The notes under the pieces: generated by a model
The model's database searches: none
Told to the model about the DNA's origin: nothing
Seen by the model: only the letters and a program-made list of their open reading frames with translations
Program-made: the position numbers and the translations under genes
In this document: positions 1 to 10,147 of the stretch, piece after piece
Numbering within the stretch: the first letter of the stretch is position 1
Layout: every line of letters begins with the position of its first letter
NCBI GenBank assembly: GCA_038093515.1
Contig: JBBPSI010000064.1
Location: 58,530 to 122,529, forward strand
Direction of reading: 5' to 3'
Origin: Butyriboletus loyo
Lineage: Eukaryota; Basidiomycota; Agaricomycetes; Boletales; Boletaceae
Length of the DNA stretch: 64,000 bases

Positions 1-42
1 ACCCTTACTGAACAGCACCCTAGTGCGACCGTAATCTTCCAG

Positions 43-1262
43 TCTGCAACCACTGTGCTGAAGATTCCAAGACTGAATGCAACTACACTCCTAAAAAGCG
101 ACACAAAGTTCCCTCGGACCATGGCACTGTTCGGGACAAGCAGACAACACCTTATGGTGCCAAAACTGCCTCATTTTTGGTTTCTGATATGCCCTCTAGC
201 GAAGAGCCAGCCTCTCTACCCCGTAACGGTCATGGGGATTCCAGCGATGGCCACAGTTTCTATGGTCAAAATGTAGCATCATCGTCACAACTCCGTCGTA
301 CGAGAGGATCTTTACCGGATGTTTCTCGAAAAGATGATTCGTCACCGCATGGTCACTTCAAGACACCGGAGCCTGGCGGACGTCAGACGGTGCCAAATTC
401 ATCACTTCCTAACCTAGCTCCTCGGCAAACGCTCACCACCAACAAACTATCCTTCATTTCGCATTCCTTCCCCTCCGACCAAGGAGCGATCGTTACGAAA
501 CCTTTGGTAGAGTCCTGGGAGCATCCCTTGTTTGCACCGCTTCCCGATGTCATTATCCAGAGAATCAGCAACGTCAATCCCGTCGAAATGCCAAATAGGG
601 CGCATTTCGAGGAAGCTTTCGCACGCTTCTTGGATGGCTTACCCCCCGAGTTACTAGAAACAGCGGCACTCACTCCAGAGGTTTACGCAGACATCTGTCG
701 CTCTTTGGAGGGAAGTGACGCTGAGAATTTCTCTGACCGTTTGAGGATGTGGGTTTCTTTTCACCACGTTCGTTTGGGGTCGGAGAAATATCACCTTCTG
801 TTGCTTCCCCGGGATGCGTTTTTCCATCTCGCACCCTCCGAGGAGGAAAAGCTACGGAGGGATTACATCAGCCACATCGACAATCACACCCACACCTCGC
901 CCACCGTTTCTCCGAAGTCAGATACTATCGACTATGATCTCGCTGGATTCGAGTGGACGAGAGCGTTCGAAAGGATCCCTGTGCGCAACCAAATATATGA
1001 CATACTTGTCTACGCACATCGTACTCATGCTTCCTCTGCATCTATGGTTTTCGAAACCCGACGCATCGGTTTCGTGAGTTGTTGTTGGTTTCGTGATTTC
1101 AGCTATACTGAATTTATTCCTCAGGCCACAATCACTTGGCCGATGATCGAGATGTTCATTCAATTGTGCCCGCTGTGCAGTCTACGAAACAAAACTAGTC
1201 CCTCACATTCTGTCAAAGCTGACCCTCCGCATGGTGTTGGCGACGAGAGCATTAGGCATTAG
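43..1262 (+). CDS. Zn(II)2Cys6 transcription factor, C-terminal part (5' end outside window)
   Basis: Nuclear DNA-binding regulator of the fungal C6 zinc-cluster class, target unknown. The visible exon starts after a strong 3' splice site (TCTTCCAG ending at 42). It opens with the second half of the zinc cluster: C-N-H-C, seven residues, C, then the basic linker YTPKKRHK (codons 45-104). About 388 residues are visible. The C-terminal part has the charged and aromatic blocks I associate with basidiomycete members of this class, ending near ITWPMIEMF and a C-P-L-C pair. An in-frame 51-nt intron (1074-1124, GTGAGT...CAG) removes 17 codons; retention would keep the frame open. The first cysteine half-cluster and the start codon lie upstream of base 1. 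Only half the cluster is seen, so the class is likely rather than certain. Confidence 0.72.
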
Positions 1263-1521
1263 ATATGGCAGGAAGGCTACACAACTGATGTCTTTGCGTA
1301 CGGTTTCCATGATAGCACGATGGAGCATCGTGATCTATTTGGATTTGCATTTTTTTTATGGTTCATTTCTACATAACATATCTATTACGACTCTAACATC
1401 GTTGGTGATCTGCAATACCGCATATTTAACTCGAATAGTCCGTGTGATGCCAGAACAATGCAATGGGGGAAGAGAGAACCGAAACACTGATATATCTCTA
1501 TCTCTATCAGTAGTCAGGGGA
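1263..1521. other. Convergent 3' intergenic region
   Basis: AT-rich gap between the tail-to-tail zinc-cluster gene and PP2C gene. It contains a T-run near 1350 and a short CTATCT repeat near 1497. I see no gene. Confidence 0.5.
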
Positions 1522-2993
1522 TCAAAAACGCTGAACCAACACAGTGACGTCGTCTATCCACTTATCGTCCATCTCTAGAGTGAGATTGCGTGAAGCAAGA
1601 TCAATGTCATCTCCACCAATAGCGTCACGTAGCAAGTCGAAAGCGAGGTTCCTCGGTGGCCCCTGCTCCTTCCGCCTTTTCAGAGAGTTGCCCACAATGC
1701 GAACCCACCTCTGCGCCAATTCGCTCTCCGAGAGTTTCACGTCAAGGTTATCGTAGAGGTCCAGGAGTCCGTCGGAGCACAAGATAAGGAAGAACTCCTG
1801 GCGGTCGGCTGTCGTGTCGAATACGAGGTGATGCACGTCTGGCATGTCTGAAACGTACGGGGGAGTCAAAATAAGTCCCGCATAGTGTTTCGCCAGCGGG
1901 GGTGTCATCCAATCAGGTATGTACTCTCCAAAGACTCGGCGCGTGTACACGGAGGGAATCTTCAACCATGTATCTCCTACGGCTATGTAAAGACACACAG
2001 GGTCAGACAGTTTCAGAGGAAAAACGTTCCTGCGGACTTACCGCGTGTGGGTGCAAGGTAACCAATGACCCTGTTGTCTGAGATACATGTGTGTTCTCCC
2101 GGATGCTCGCGCATGACACGTTGACATTCCAGCGGGTTGTTGCCGTTGTGCAGGGAGTTGACAATGAATTCCGACCATTCTCCAGATGCCAACTTTCTGC
2201 CAAGCACTGTCATCGAGCAGATGAGAAAAGGCGAACGAGTCCCTAAAGGGTGACAGTCGCATACCTGCCTGAGAGTCCCCCAAATTGACAACCCATAGGT
2301 TTCGTTTCGATGGATCTAGTAATGAAAAAATGACCGTAGCACCTTGAGTGCATCGTTCAGAGATAATCTCCCATTCGGATTTGTGACGTTGGATATAGTC
2401 TCGGAGCTGGTCGGGACTCAGCTCGCAAAGACGATCATAAGGCAGAAAGTCGAAAATGTCCGAACGAATCGACTCGTCTAGGTGTCTGATCGCATTCGTC
2501 AGGGCCTCTGAGACCAGCTCAGAACTGGGAACTGTATCCATGGAACTGCTGAGAAGTGCCTGAAGCGACATTCTAATCATGGAAGAAAGTCGCTTGCAGA
2601 CCAAGTTCACCGTATCATGTCCGCAGTGACCTATTAACGACAGGGTCAGTATGATGACGACACGAATAACTGAGGTTGCATACCATCGTACACAGCATTG
2701 AACTGCCAAGTACCTCCATGGAGGTCCCATTCCTCAATGCTGTATCGGTCTTGGTTGAGACTTGAATATTCGATGCATGGTTGGAAGGTGACGCTGTCGA
2801 CCGAGTCTGATGAGCGGGGGTCGCACAGTCGCTGTAGTTGACTGTCGATGGCGCTTTCTGAGAGGACGTGGTATGTCCAGCGTTGCTTTCCGCCACGACC
2901 CAGATCAGTGGTGCAGAAATCCTTGACCTCCTCCAAAGCCTGGAGGTTCTCCGTCGACGTTGCTGCAGTGAGAGTGACGACGTTGTAAATCAT
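1522..2993 (-). CDS. PP2C-family (PPM) serine/threonine phosphatase
   Basis: Metal-dependent protein phosphatase of the PPM/PP2C class, resembling the pyruvate-dehydrogenase-phosphatase-like branch. Proposed exons on the minus strand are 2993-2684, 2630-2265, 2206-2042 and 1982-1522, with introns of 53, 58 and 59 nt, giving 433 residues. Splicing restores the motifs in order: NQDRY, then VYDGH at the first junction (the metal-binding D-G), GDSQA at the second, EHPGE and PTRAVGD at the third, then CSDGL and the C-terminal DDVTVLV. All catalytic landmarks are present. The start at 2993 is tentative: the bases just before it read TTTTCATCAG, a good splice acceptor, so an upstream coding exon (for example one beginning near 3064) is possible. 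Mitochondrial targeting cannot be judged. It lies tail-to-tail with the zinc-cluster gene and in the same direction as SPE2. Confidence 0.85.
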
Positions 2994-3934
2994 CTGATGA
3001 AAAGTAATGCAGGGGGGAAAGTTGCTCGATCAGTTGTACTCGAGAAAAGGATGATGATGACATGGCGAATGGATCTAGGGGGCCTTTATATGTGTTACCT
3101 CCGCGCTCTTGGATTGAGTCCTCGAGATTAGAGCATGCGGGAAACCTGGTATGCGGGAAATTACCTTGATGTCCTCCTCGGTGGCCATAATTAGCATCGC
3201 AGTGAGCAACTTCCGGGACTGGTGCAGACCGTGTCCTGTGAGTGAAGCTGGGATTCAACCTAACCGAAAGGAAAGCCACGGCCTGGCCTGGAGAACAGCG
3301 CGGCCAAGGATTTATGTCAGGGAACTGAACAAATGAATTAATGCCTTGTGGGTGATAAATAGGCCAGAAATGCGCTCGGTGATGATGGCATGCCTATCGT
3401 TCTGTCAATGATGAAGGGAAGGTCGTGGCGTGTCCCAAATGCAACGTCGTCGTAGCGCGTTCTCATGGTCAGCGACTAAATGCGTACCACGTTGCGCTGT
3501 GCAGAAGGGGGGCTGTGGCCAATCAGCCTGGATTTGCCTAATATTCAATTGAGAACATGCGAGCGAAGGTCCAGCGAAGACAATACCAAGCTCACCCTAG
3601 TAAATTGCTCTCACAAGCCTGCGTAATACATCATCCGAATCCTCAAATAGCAAATACATACGTGATAGATTGCGATTGATATTATTATTGCGTGTTCAGT
3701 GTGCAGGCAGGGACTGAATTGTATCTCCATAACCGAGATCTTGTAGAATTATGGAGATTGGGGTTCGAACTCTAACGTTGCCTGTTCATTGCAAAAGCGG
3801 ACAATGGTACATGTACAAGAAATCGAGGAGCTGGGATTGGTTCAAGAAAGCATACATATAAGCGATTGCGAAAAGCGTGTGTATCTAAAGCAAAGTATCA
3901 TAATCCGTGCACAATCGCATTTCGTAAAAGGCTG
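2994..3934. other. Intergenic region between PP2C and SPE2
   Basis: About 940 bases upstream of the PP2C start and downstream of SPE2. Short open frames occur but none has recognisable motifs or paired splice sites. It probably holds the PP2C promoter and 5' UTR. Confidence 0.4.
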
Positions 3935-5338
3935 TCACCGTAACTCGAACCTGGCGAACGCTAAATCGTAATCACCAAATTCATAGTTGATCTTGTCAGT
4001 CCTGCGGTAACTCCTGGTATAGCCATCGGCAGCCTCGTGCAATGCATCCAAGCTGCTGGACGAAGACGGATCAGGGCGGGAAGCTGTTAGCGCAGATTTA
4101 AATTCTCTCTGCGCAGCTTCGCAGGCAGTTTCTGCCTCGTCCTCCTCGGCATTGCCAATAGCCTCTTTTTTCGACATGAACAAGGTCAGACTGAGCCTGC
4201 CGGGTTGGAAGATGTCAACGACACGCTGAATAAGCGTTCGCAAATCAGGGATGTCCTTGGCAGAAGAAGTGGGAGAAGCAGCGAGGGGCAGATTGCACTC
4301 GAAACTGGCATAGGACCAGCCTTCCTCTGGCGTCACATGGATGGTGTAATAGCCTTCGCCTGCACCAACTTCGGTGACAGCGTCTCCGCACTTGAGTAGA
4401 GCGTTGCATGAATACCCACAAGGAGTAAACGCATACGCATCTAGCGTAGTCAGGTGAGGAGGAAAGATATCCGTGATTCCGAGAGCAGACGACAAGGTCT
4501 GACCAGCAATGGAAGGTAGAGTCTCCGAAGACACTCCGTCGACTGGAGAGGGGGGAACCGAAAAGAAGAATGGTTCACGAGCCTCGCGTGACAGGTCACT
4601 CATGAGGATCTCGATTGTATAGTCTTGGATGATACTTGTCTTGGGATCGTCAGATGCTGGCAGCAGCTGGATGACCTCGTTGGACTCGACATGCGCCCAC
4701 GGCGGAACTTTGGAAGAATTGGGAGCGGATCCTCGGACGATTTCAGGGGTTGTTATGTAAAGCAACCAGTGGTCGCCATTTACTTTGCCAACGGTGTATG
4801 CAGACCCATTGGGGAATATGGAGTCCAAGAACGTGATTTCGTGCTTCCACTCCCGATGGGGGTCGGGTTGATGTTCTGGGAACATGAATGACTTGCGGGA
4901 GTAAAAGCACTGGTAAACGGACGGAAGTGAAGCATGTTCGCGAGCAATATCGAGGATGCGCGGAAGACCGAGGAGGTTGAGCGTAGTTCCGCATGTCTTT
5001 AAAATGATCCGATGGGCGAAGACAAATAGAGAGGACTCGCTGTAAGTGAACGATGTTAACATGCGAATGAAATGGAAAAAAAGAACATGATGGATGCACC
5101 TCAAGAGATAAGCATCTGTTTGTTCGCCTTCAATAACGCTGAGAACACTGCACTTGACGATGTCAAGCATGTCCTCCCAGACAGAGCGATGAATTTTCCG
5201 CAAGCCAACTCTGCCATCCTTTGGGGAATGTGCGTCCTGCACACTAGCAGCTGAAGGGGCGAACCACACTTCGAGCAGCTTCTCTGGACCCTCGAATGGG
5301 GTAGAGGCGTATAGAGAGATCCTGTCATCAACAGCCAT
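3935..5338 (-). CDS. SPE2: S-adenosylmethionine decarboxylase proenzyme
   Basis: Makes decarboxylated S-adenosylmethionine, the aminopropyl donor for spermidine and spermine; cytosolic, with a pyruvoyl cofactor made by self-cleavage. One intron (5040-5099, 60 nt, GTGCAT...ACAG) joins two exons into 447 residues starting at 5338. Splicing creates LLSESSLFV, so self-cleavage is expected between Glu81 and Ser82. The catalytic cysteine follows in KTCGTT (about Cys96), and the later HVTPEEGWSY block supplies the conserved histidine of the processing site. Near the N-terminus FEGPEKLLEVWF is also typical. Because the intron is 60 nt and has no stop, the unspliced frame stays open and an in-frame ATG lies 24 codons upstream (5410). 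The lower start better matches the family N-terminus. It is divergent from the FAM210 gene. Confidence 0.93.
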   Translation of the reverse strand: MAVDDRISLYASTPFEGPEKLLEVWFAPSAASVQDAHSPKDGRVGLRKIHRSVWEDMLDIVKCSVLSVIEGEQTDAYLLRCIHHVLFFHFIRMLTSFTYSESSLFVFAHRIILKTCGTTLNLLGLPRILDIAREHASLPSVYQCFYSRKSFMFPEHQPDPHREWKHEITFLDSIFPNGSAYTVGKVNGDHWLLYITTPEIVRGSAPNSSKVPPWAHVESNEVIQLLPASDDPKTSIIQDYTIEILMSDLSREAREPFFFSVPPSPVDGVSSETLPSIAGQTLSSALGITDIFPPHLTTLDAYAFTPCGYSCNALLKCGDAVTEVGAGEGYYTIHVTPEEGWSYASFECNLPLAASPTSSAKDIPDLRTLIQRVVDIFQPGRLSLTLFMSKKEAIGNAEEDEAETACEAAQREFKSALTASRPDPSSSSSLDALHEAADGYTRSYRRTDKINYEFGDYDLAFARFELR

Positions 5339-5635
5339 CGGTGTTGTGGGAAATGGGGGGGTGTTGTAGTGGAGGGATGCTATCGAGGAGGAAAGTCGTA
5401 GCCGCCGCAAAGGGCTGTTTCAGTATGCATCAAACGGGTTCTGTTTAGACGTGAAAAGGATTCTCGCGACACTGAGCAGAAGATCTGCTGGGTTCACGAA
5501 GACAAGGTGGTTGACTCGTGTATCGATCCATCTAAAAATCTACACAGCCACACACCTGTATAGAGTGCCGGAAAATTCCGAGCTGGTCCATGCCGAGGAG
5601 GGAGAAAGCGAACGCGTCGCAGCACAAACGACGAG
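5339..5635. promoter_or_regulatory. Bidirectional promoter region SPE2 / FAM210-like gene
   Basis: The 297 bases between the two divergent start codons must hold both promoters. I see no clear TATA box and no defined operator. Confidence 0.4.
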
Positions 5636-6271
5636 ATGCTCAGAAGACTCTTTCCCCGATTCCTTCTCTTCAGAGTTAATACTCCTCTATTGCCCACCGC
5701 TACTAGACTTGGCCCACGTTCAATCTCTCCAACGTCCGTGTCCCGCGTCTCTCTCTCGCATCATTACGGATCATCTGGACCCCGTCTCACCTCCACGTCT
5801 ACCAGACCAACTCCGCCCCCCGACGCGACAGTCTCGCAGCGGCTCAGACACCTTGTGAAATCCTATGGATGGTATGCGCTCGGAGTGTACCTCGTCTTCT
5901 CCGCGCTTGATTTCTCCGTCGCCTTCGTGGGGATCAGGCTTCTCGGTGCTGAGCAGGTGTCGCAGGCTGCAGCATATGTGAAGCAACTCGTTTTCGGGCT
6001 CTTTCAGAACAAGCCAGCAGAACCGGGCAGAGATGAAATCGAGAACCCATCAACGGGCAACGGCAGCCAGGAAGGACTCTACGCCATGCTCATTCTGGCA
6101 TACACGATCCACAAGACAGTATTCCTTCCTGTGAGAGTTGGCCTCACGGCCGCTCTGACACCTCGAATAGTAGGTTGGCTTCGTGCGAGAGGCTGGGCTG
6201 GCAGTGAAGGGGCAAGGCGAGCAGCGAGGGAGGCGAGGGAGAGGATACGAATCACGAAGGGTCAAGACTAG
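5636..6271 (+). CDS. FAM210/DUF1279 mitochondrial inner-membrane protein
   Basis: Intronless frame of 211 residues. The first 45 residues are rich in Arg, Ser and Leu with almost no acidic residues, as expected of a mitochondrial presequence. The DUF1279 core runs from about residue 66 to 165: SYGWYALGVYLVFSALDFSV, a hydrophobic helix and a second hydrophobic stretch in LILAYTIHKTVFLPVRVGLT. The tail is basic (ARRAAREARERIR). FAM210 relatives, including yeast Nat2, are mitochondrial membrane proteins of poorly defined function. Family assignment rests on the YGWYALGVYL / HKTVFLPVR pattern. Confidence 0.8.
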   Translation: MLRRLFPRFLLFRVNTPLLPTATRLGPRSISPTSVSRVSLSHHYGSSGPRLTSTSTRPTPPPDATVSQRLRHLVKSYGWYALGVYLVFSALDFSVAFVGIRLLGAEQVSQAAAYVKQLVFGLFQNKPAEPGRDEIENPSTGNGSQEGLYAMLILAYTIHKTVFLPVRVGLTAALTPRIVGWLRARGWAGSEGARRAAREARERIRITKGQD

Positions 6272-6578
6272 GCCAAAAAGAGGATCATTGTCTCGTGATA
6301 GCACCTACATTACAGCGCCTATAAAATTCCAGCTCACTCGTTACGCAAGGATCTAAATGTCCGACACTGGAGTTGAGCCATATTGGCTATGAAAGCTCCT
6401 CGGCGGTGCATTCATGTCTGTTTAACTTCGGAGTTCGTCTCGGTCACTTCTCGAAGGACCCGGAACTTTTTCTGGAGCCGCGCTTATTTAAGTAACATGG
6501 TGGTGGGTTGGCCAGTTTGGAACTTGTGCTCAGATGCCAACGTGGGCTCAGCAACATTCATGGTTCAACCCACCGGTC
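6272..6578. other. Intergenic region
   Basis: No recognisable gene. Likely 3' end of the FAM210 gene and promoter of the next gene. An in-frame ATG at 6534 upstream of the chosen start at 6579 is possible. Confidence 0.35.
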
Positions 6579-7197
6579 ATGAAACGTAGGCAATCCGCCA
6601 ACGATGACGATGATGATGCTTCCCTTGCCTTTGACGTGTCACCGTCTACGTTCTCAGCCAGTCGCCGGAAGCGAGTCAGATATAGCTCTCTCGAGCGTAC
6701 ACTAGCACACATGACACTCGGCAGTGCACTCGCCACCCCCTCTGAGGACGTGAACATATCGCCAAAGACCTCCCCGCGACCTCGCGTGCAAAACGACCTG
6801 AACCTTATTTTACCGAGCTCGATCGAGGAGCCCGGTTCACCCGCGCCCGAACCCGTTGACATGGAGGTAGAACCTACCGGTAAGTCGTGCTACCTTCTGA
6901 TCGATACATCGTTTTCAACGGCCGTCCAAATGCGTAGTGGTCATCACCGACGTGTCTGCTGCCTTTCATGACCGGGAAAGTATAGAATCCAATATCAAGG
7001 AGGTGGAAATATCTTCTGTAGTGCTTGAATGCCTCAGAAGACAAGCCAAGTGTCCACCTCCCCTCATACCTTTACCTTCCCAGACCTCCCAAGCGCTTGT
7101 GCTATATCGCGCCCCACGGTCGGAGCCACTCTGTGGAGACCAGGAAGGAAAGCGGACTGGAATAGTTCAGGAGGATGATGTCATGGATGTCGAGTAG
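6579..7197 (+). CDS. Hypothetical acidic/basic low-complexity protein
   Basis: I do not recognise a family. The two exons 6579-6879 and 6938-7197 flank a 58-nt intron (GTAAGT...TAG) and give 186 residues. The protein starts MKRRQ, then five consecutive Asp, and continues with SASRRKRVRYSS (a possible nuclear signal), a leucine-containing helix-like stretch (LERTLAHMTLG) and a Ser/Pro-rich middle. The second exon contains a possible amphipathic helix (VVLECLRRQ) and an acidic end (DDVMDVE). A nuclear role is a guess from composition only. The splice sites are strong and the frame is clean, so it is probably a real gene. Confidence 0.6.
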
Positions 7198-7405
7198 ACC
7201 TCATATTGATGTCACGTACTTGTACGACAGCAATACCAAAAATCATCTAATCCAAAAGGAGGTAATCTATGATTGTAAACGAGGGAGGCGGGAATGAGCA
7301 CAAACAGGTACGCAAACTCGATGTTAGTACAACTACTGGTGGATAAACGTCCTTTTGCACCAGGTTTCGAAAACGTCCATGGGGAGCAAATGATGGGAGC
7401 CGTAC

Positions 7406-8498
7406 TTAGGTACTTGTCTGGGAACTATACGCCATCATTGCATTGTCAGCGCCCGATGCTACCTGGGGTGTTTCCTCGCCTTGGTATAGACCGTCTGTGA
7501 AGTTCGAGTGAGAGTGACGTAGCCGAGTGTGGGCATGGGGGTGGGGGACGTGATGCATCTGGGCTTGTGAATAGGGAGGGCGTAGAGTTACTGTAGGGTT
7601 TGTGGTTGCTTTTCCTGTATGCTGGGAGAGATGAGAGTGACCTGGCGAGATGGGGGTAGACTGAGTATTGGTCTGTATGGGAGGGGACTGCGTGGAGAGG
7701 GGAGGGGCGATATGGCCAGAAGAGGTCGGGTGATTATCGGGAAAAGAGGGGGCGAGAGGAGATGATAACGTAGGAGTCGAGGGGTTGTAGGACGTGATTG
7801 CCAAACCAGCTGTGTTGGTGTCTTGTGCAGGGAGGATGCGATTCTGTGGGAGCTGAGACTGGCGTTGCTCATGGAGGATTGGAGCGAGGGTCTGATCTTG
7901 AAGGGGCTGTACATCTGGAGAATCGAGGATTGCGGCGGTGGCATTTTCCTTGCAAGGGGCCTGCTGAGCGAGTTTCTGGGCGGCAATCTCTTCGGCAGTG
8001 AGAAAGCGACCACCAGGGCCACGGGGACGTCGCATCGCGTGCTTGTGGCGGGATTCGTGGAGATACGGCTGGTAAGCGAGTGGTGAGTGGGGGAGGGAGA
8101 GGATGGCGAAGGAGACAAACTTTACGCTGTCTGGAGAGGCGGTGGACCTCCTCGAGGCGAGCTCGGGCGACACGGCGTTTGAGGATGCGGAAATATTGCT
8201 TCGCGTTTACGTAGAGGGGCTCTTCGTCTACGTTTGGGTCATCGAGGATGGGTTCGTCGGGGTTGGCGACTTCGACATCGTGTATGTGGCGGAAGATGTC
8301 TTGCGCAGGGGAGTTGCGATGGGCAGTGTGGGAGGGGGAGGAAGGGGCGGGGGAAGGGTTTCTGTACAATGAGGAGCTGTAAATTTCGTTGTGAGAGGTG
8401 GGCAGTGCGGACTGGGACTGGGACGGGTTTTGGAAGTTGTTTTGGAAGTGGGGATGATGGTAAGCGGGGGAGAGCAGCTGATCGACAGGATCGCCCAT
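7406..8498 (-). CDS. HAP2: CCAAT-binding factor subunit HAP2 / NF-YA
   Basis: DNA-contacting subunit of the CCAAT-binding complex, which acts with HAP3 and HAP5 in the nucleus. Exons 8498-8121 and 8068-7406 are separated by a 52-nt intron (GTTTGT...CCAG), giving 346 residues. The junction falls inside the signature domain and restores RLSRQRKPYLHESRHKHAM. The subunit-association helix (EEPLYVNAKQYFRILKRR, about residues 94-111) precedes it and the DNA-binding segment HKHAMRRPRGPGGRF follows. The remaining roughly 185 residues are Ser/Pro/Gln/Thr-rich, a plausible activation or linker region. The first ATG in frame (8498, MGDPVDQLL) was chosen because the frame above it begins with a GTG. It is head-to-head with REI1, 118 bases away. 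Confidence 0.95.
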
Positions 8499-8616
8499 TG
8501 ATTGGCTCGCAGCGTTCACTGTCTTTGAAACCGTCCGTATGTACCATCGTCACAGCCTCTCGTCACACTCCCCCCTCCCGTCACATTCTTCACACGCTTC
8601 TCCCTTCCTTCACGCC
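8499..8616. promoter_or_regulatory. Bidirectional promoter HAP2 / REI1
   Basis: Only 118 bases separate the two start codons, so the genes share a compact promoter. The sequence is pyrimidine-rich toward REI1 (repeated CTTCTCC-type tracts), common before fungal start sites. I see no TATA box. Confidence 0.45.
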
Positions 8617-9900
8617 ATGCCGATGGACAGCCCGCTCTTCACCTGTCTCTCCTGCGCGATCGCCTTTACTTCCGCGGAGGACCAGCGTGCGTTATCGTTC
8701 CCGATCGATCCCGCCCCGTCTCACACGTCATAGGCATACACTATCGCTCCGATCACCACCGGTACAACATCAAGCGCAGAGTCGCCGCCCTCTCCCCCGT
8801 CAGCGCCGCCGTCTTTGCCGAGAAGCTCCACGCGCGCACACAGGATGACCACCCAAAAGACCACCCCCGCTGCGACACGTGCGCGTACGTCCGTTTCCCC
8901 TCTTGGTAATCTCGCACCCATTCTCCTTCCAGAAAGACATACGCCACAGAGAACGCCTACAGATCCCATCTCAACTCAAACAAGCACAGAGAGACCGTGC
9001 TCAACGGCCCGCCCCGCCCGTCCCAGCAGCCGCCCCTCCCCGACGACGGCCCCGCCGAGCTCGCCTGTCTCTTCTGCACCGCCTCCTCCCCGTCCCTCCC
9101 AGACAATCTCTCCCACATGTCCTCCGCCCACTCGTTCTTTATCCCCGATGCCAATTACCTCGTCGACATCACCGGCCTCATCAATTACCTCGCCGAAAAG
9201 ATTGCAGCCCGCAACGTGTGCATATACTGCAACGGAAGGGGAAGGGAGCTCCGCACCCTGGAGGCGGTCCGCAAACACATGATTGACAAGGGCCATTGCA
9301 AGATCGCTTACGATACCGAGATCGACAGGCTCGAGATCTCAGACTATTACGACTTTACTTCATCCTATCCACCAAAGTCGTCCTCGACGGAGGTGTGGGA
9401 AGATGTGGACGAGGACGAGGACGAGGACGACCTCTCGGGTGCCGAGTCGGATCACGCCGATCACCCCCCCGACAACCAACTCGCATACGGCGACACCGAA
9501 TACGAACTCGTCCTTCCTTCCGGCGCACGTATCGGCCACAGAAGCATGATGCGATACTACGCACAGTCGTTCCATGGCATACCCCTCAAGCCCGAAGATC
9601 CAAACAGCGGCGCAGCGCTCGTCCGACGTCTCCTCGCAGATAAGCACTCAGCACTCGTTCCGCGCAAGGCTGGCTTTGGGGCATTCGGACTCGGCACTCA
9701 AGTGGTCAAAGCAAGGAACAAAGGGGAGGCCCGCGAGGCGGGTCGACATATCAGAGAGTTTAGAGACCAACAGCGCAGAGAGGCCTTCAAGACAAAGGTC
9801 GGCTTTGTGCACAACAATCAGAAGCATTTCCGCGACCCGCTCTTACAAGTTCGTTTTCAACCATTTCATCTCGTTCTAGTGTTCACCCACTTTCTAGTAA
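8617..9900 (+). CDS. REI1: Cytoplasmic 60S subunit biogenesis factor REI1 (ZNF622 family)
   Basis: Cytoplasmic zinc-finger factor that works late in 60S ribosomal subunit maturation, in release and recycling of Arx1 and related factors. Exons 8617-8686, 8734-8884, 8933-9848 and the stop codon at 9898-9900 are joined by introns of 47, 48 and 49 nt, giving 379 residues. The first finger is FTCLSC with HYRSDHHRYN after the first junction; the second is CDTCAKTYATENAYRSHLNS across the second junction. A third C2H2-like segment is LACLFC with LSHMSSAHSF. The middle contains an acidic run (EDVDEDEDEDD) and the conserved ELVLPSGARIGHRSMMRYY. Removing the last intron places TAA directly after HFRDPLLQ, the usual end of fungal REI1 proteins. 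Without that splice the protein would run on into unrelated sequence. Confidence 0.95.
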
Positions 9901-10147
9901 TCGGGACGTGGACGTTCAGCGACATTAACATGGCGTCGTATCCACAAATGAATAGTAGATATAGGTCCAAGGCTACTTTTGCGTTCTATTGATATCAATA
10001 AATGATGCTAAAACAAGTGTCTTGTGAATATGGCCCAACACGTAGCGATATCGTAGAGAATGAACGACCACAAGGTCGATCTTGTCGAAAAGGGTATAAA
10101 TGTCATGCAGCAAAATAGCGATAACAAGGTGGGTCAAAACGACGGAA
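9901..10147. other. Convergent 3' intergenic region REI1 / RAX2
   Basis: AT-rich gap between the 3' ends of REI1 and RAX2. It contains polyadenylation-like AATAAA at about 9997. No gene seen. Confidence 0.45.

Noticed and set aside
3740..3790. B-box-like GGTTCGAACTC, possible tRNA gene
   Set aside because: No T-stem pairing and no A box or acceptor stem on either strand.
9849..9879. 31-nt terminal intron in REI1 giving six extra residues
   Set aside because: Too short for a spliceosomal intron here; the 49-nt alternative places a stop right after the conserved DPLLQ ending.
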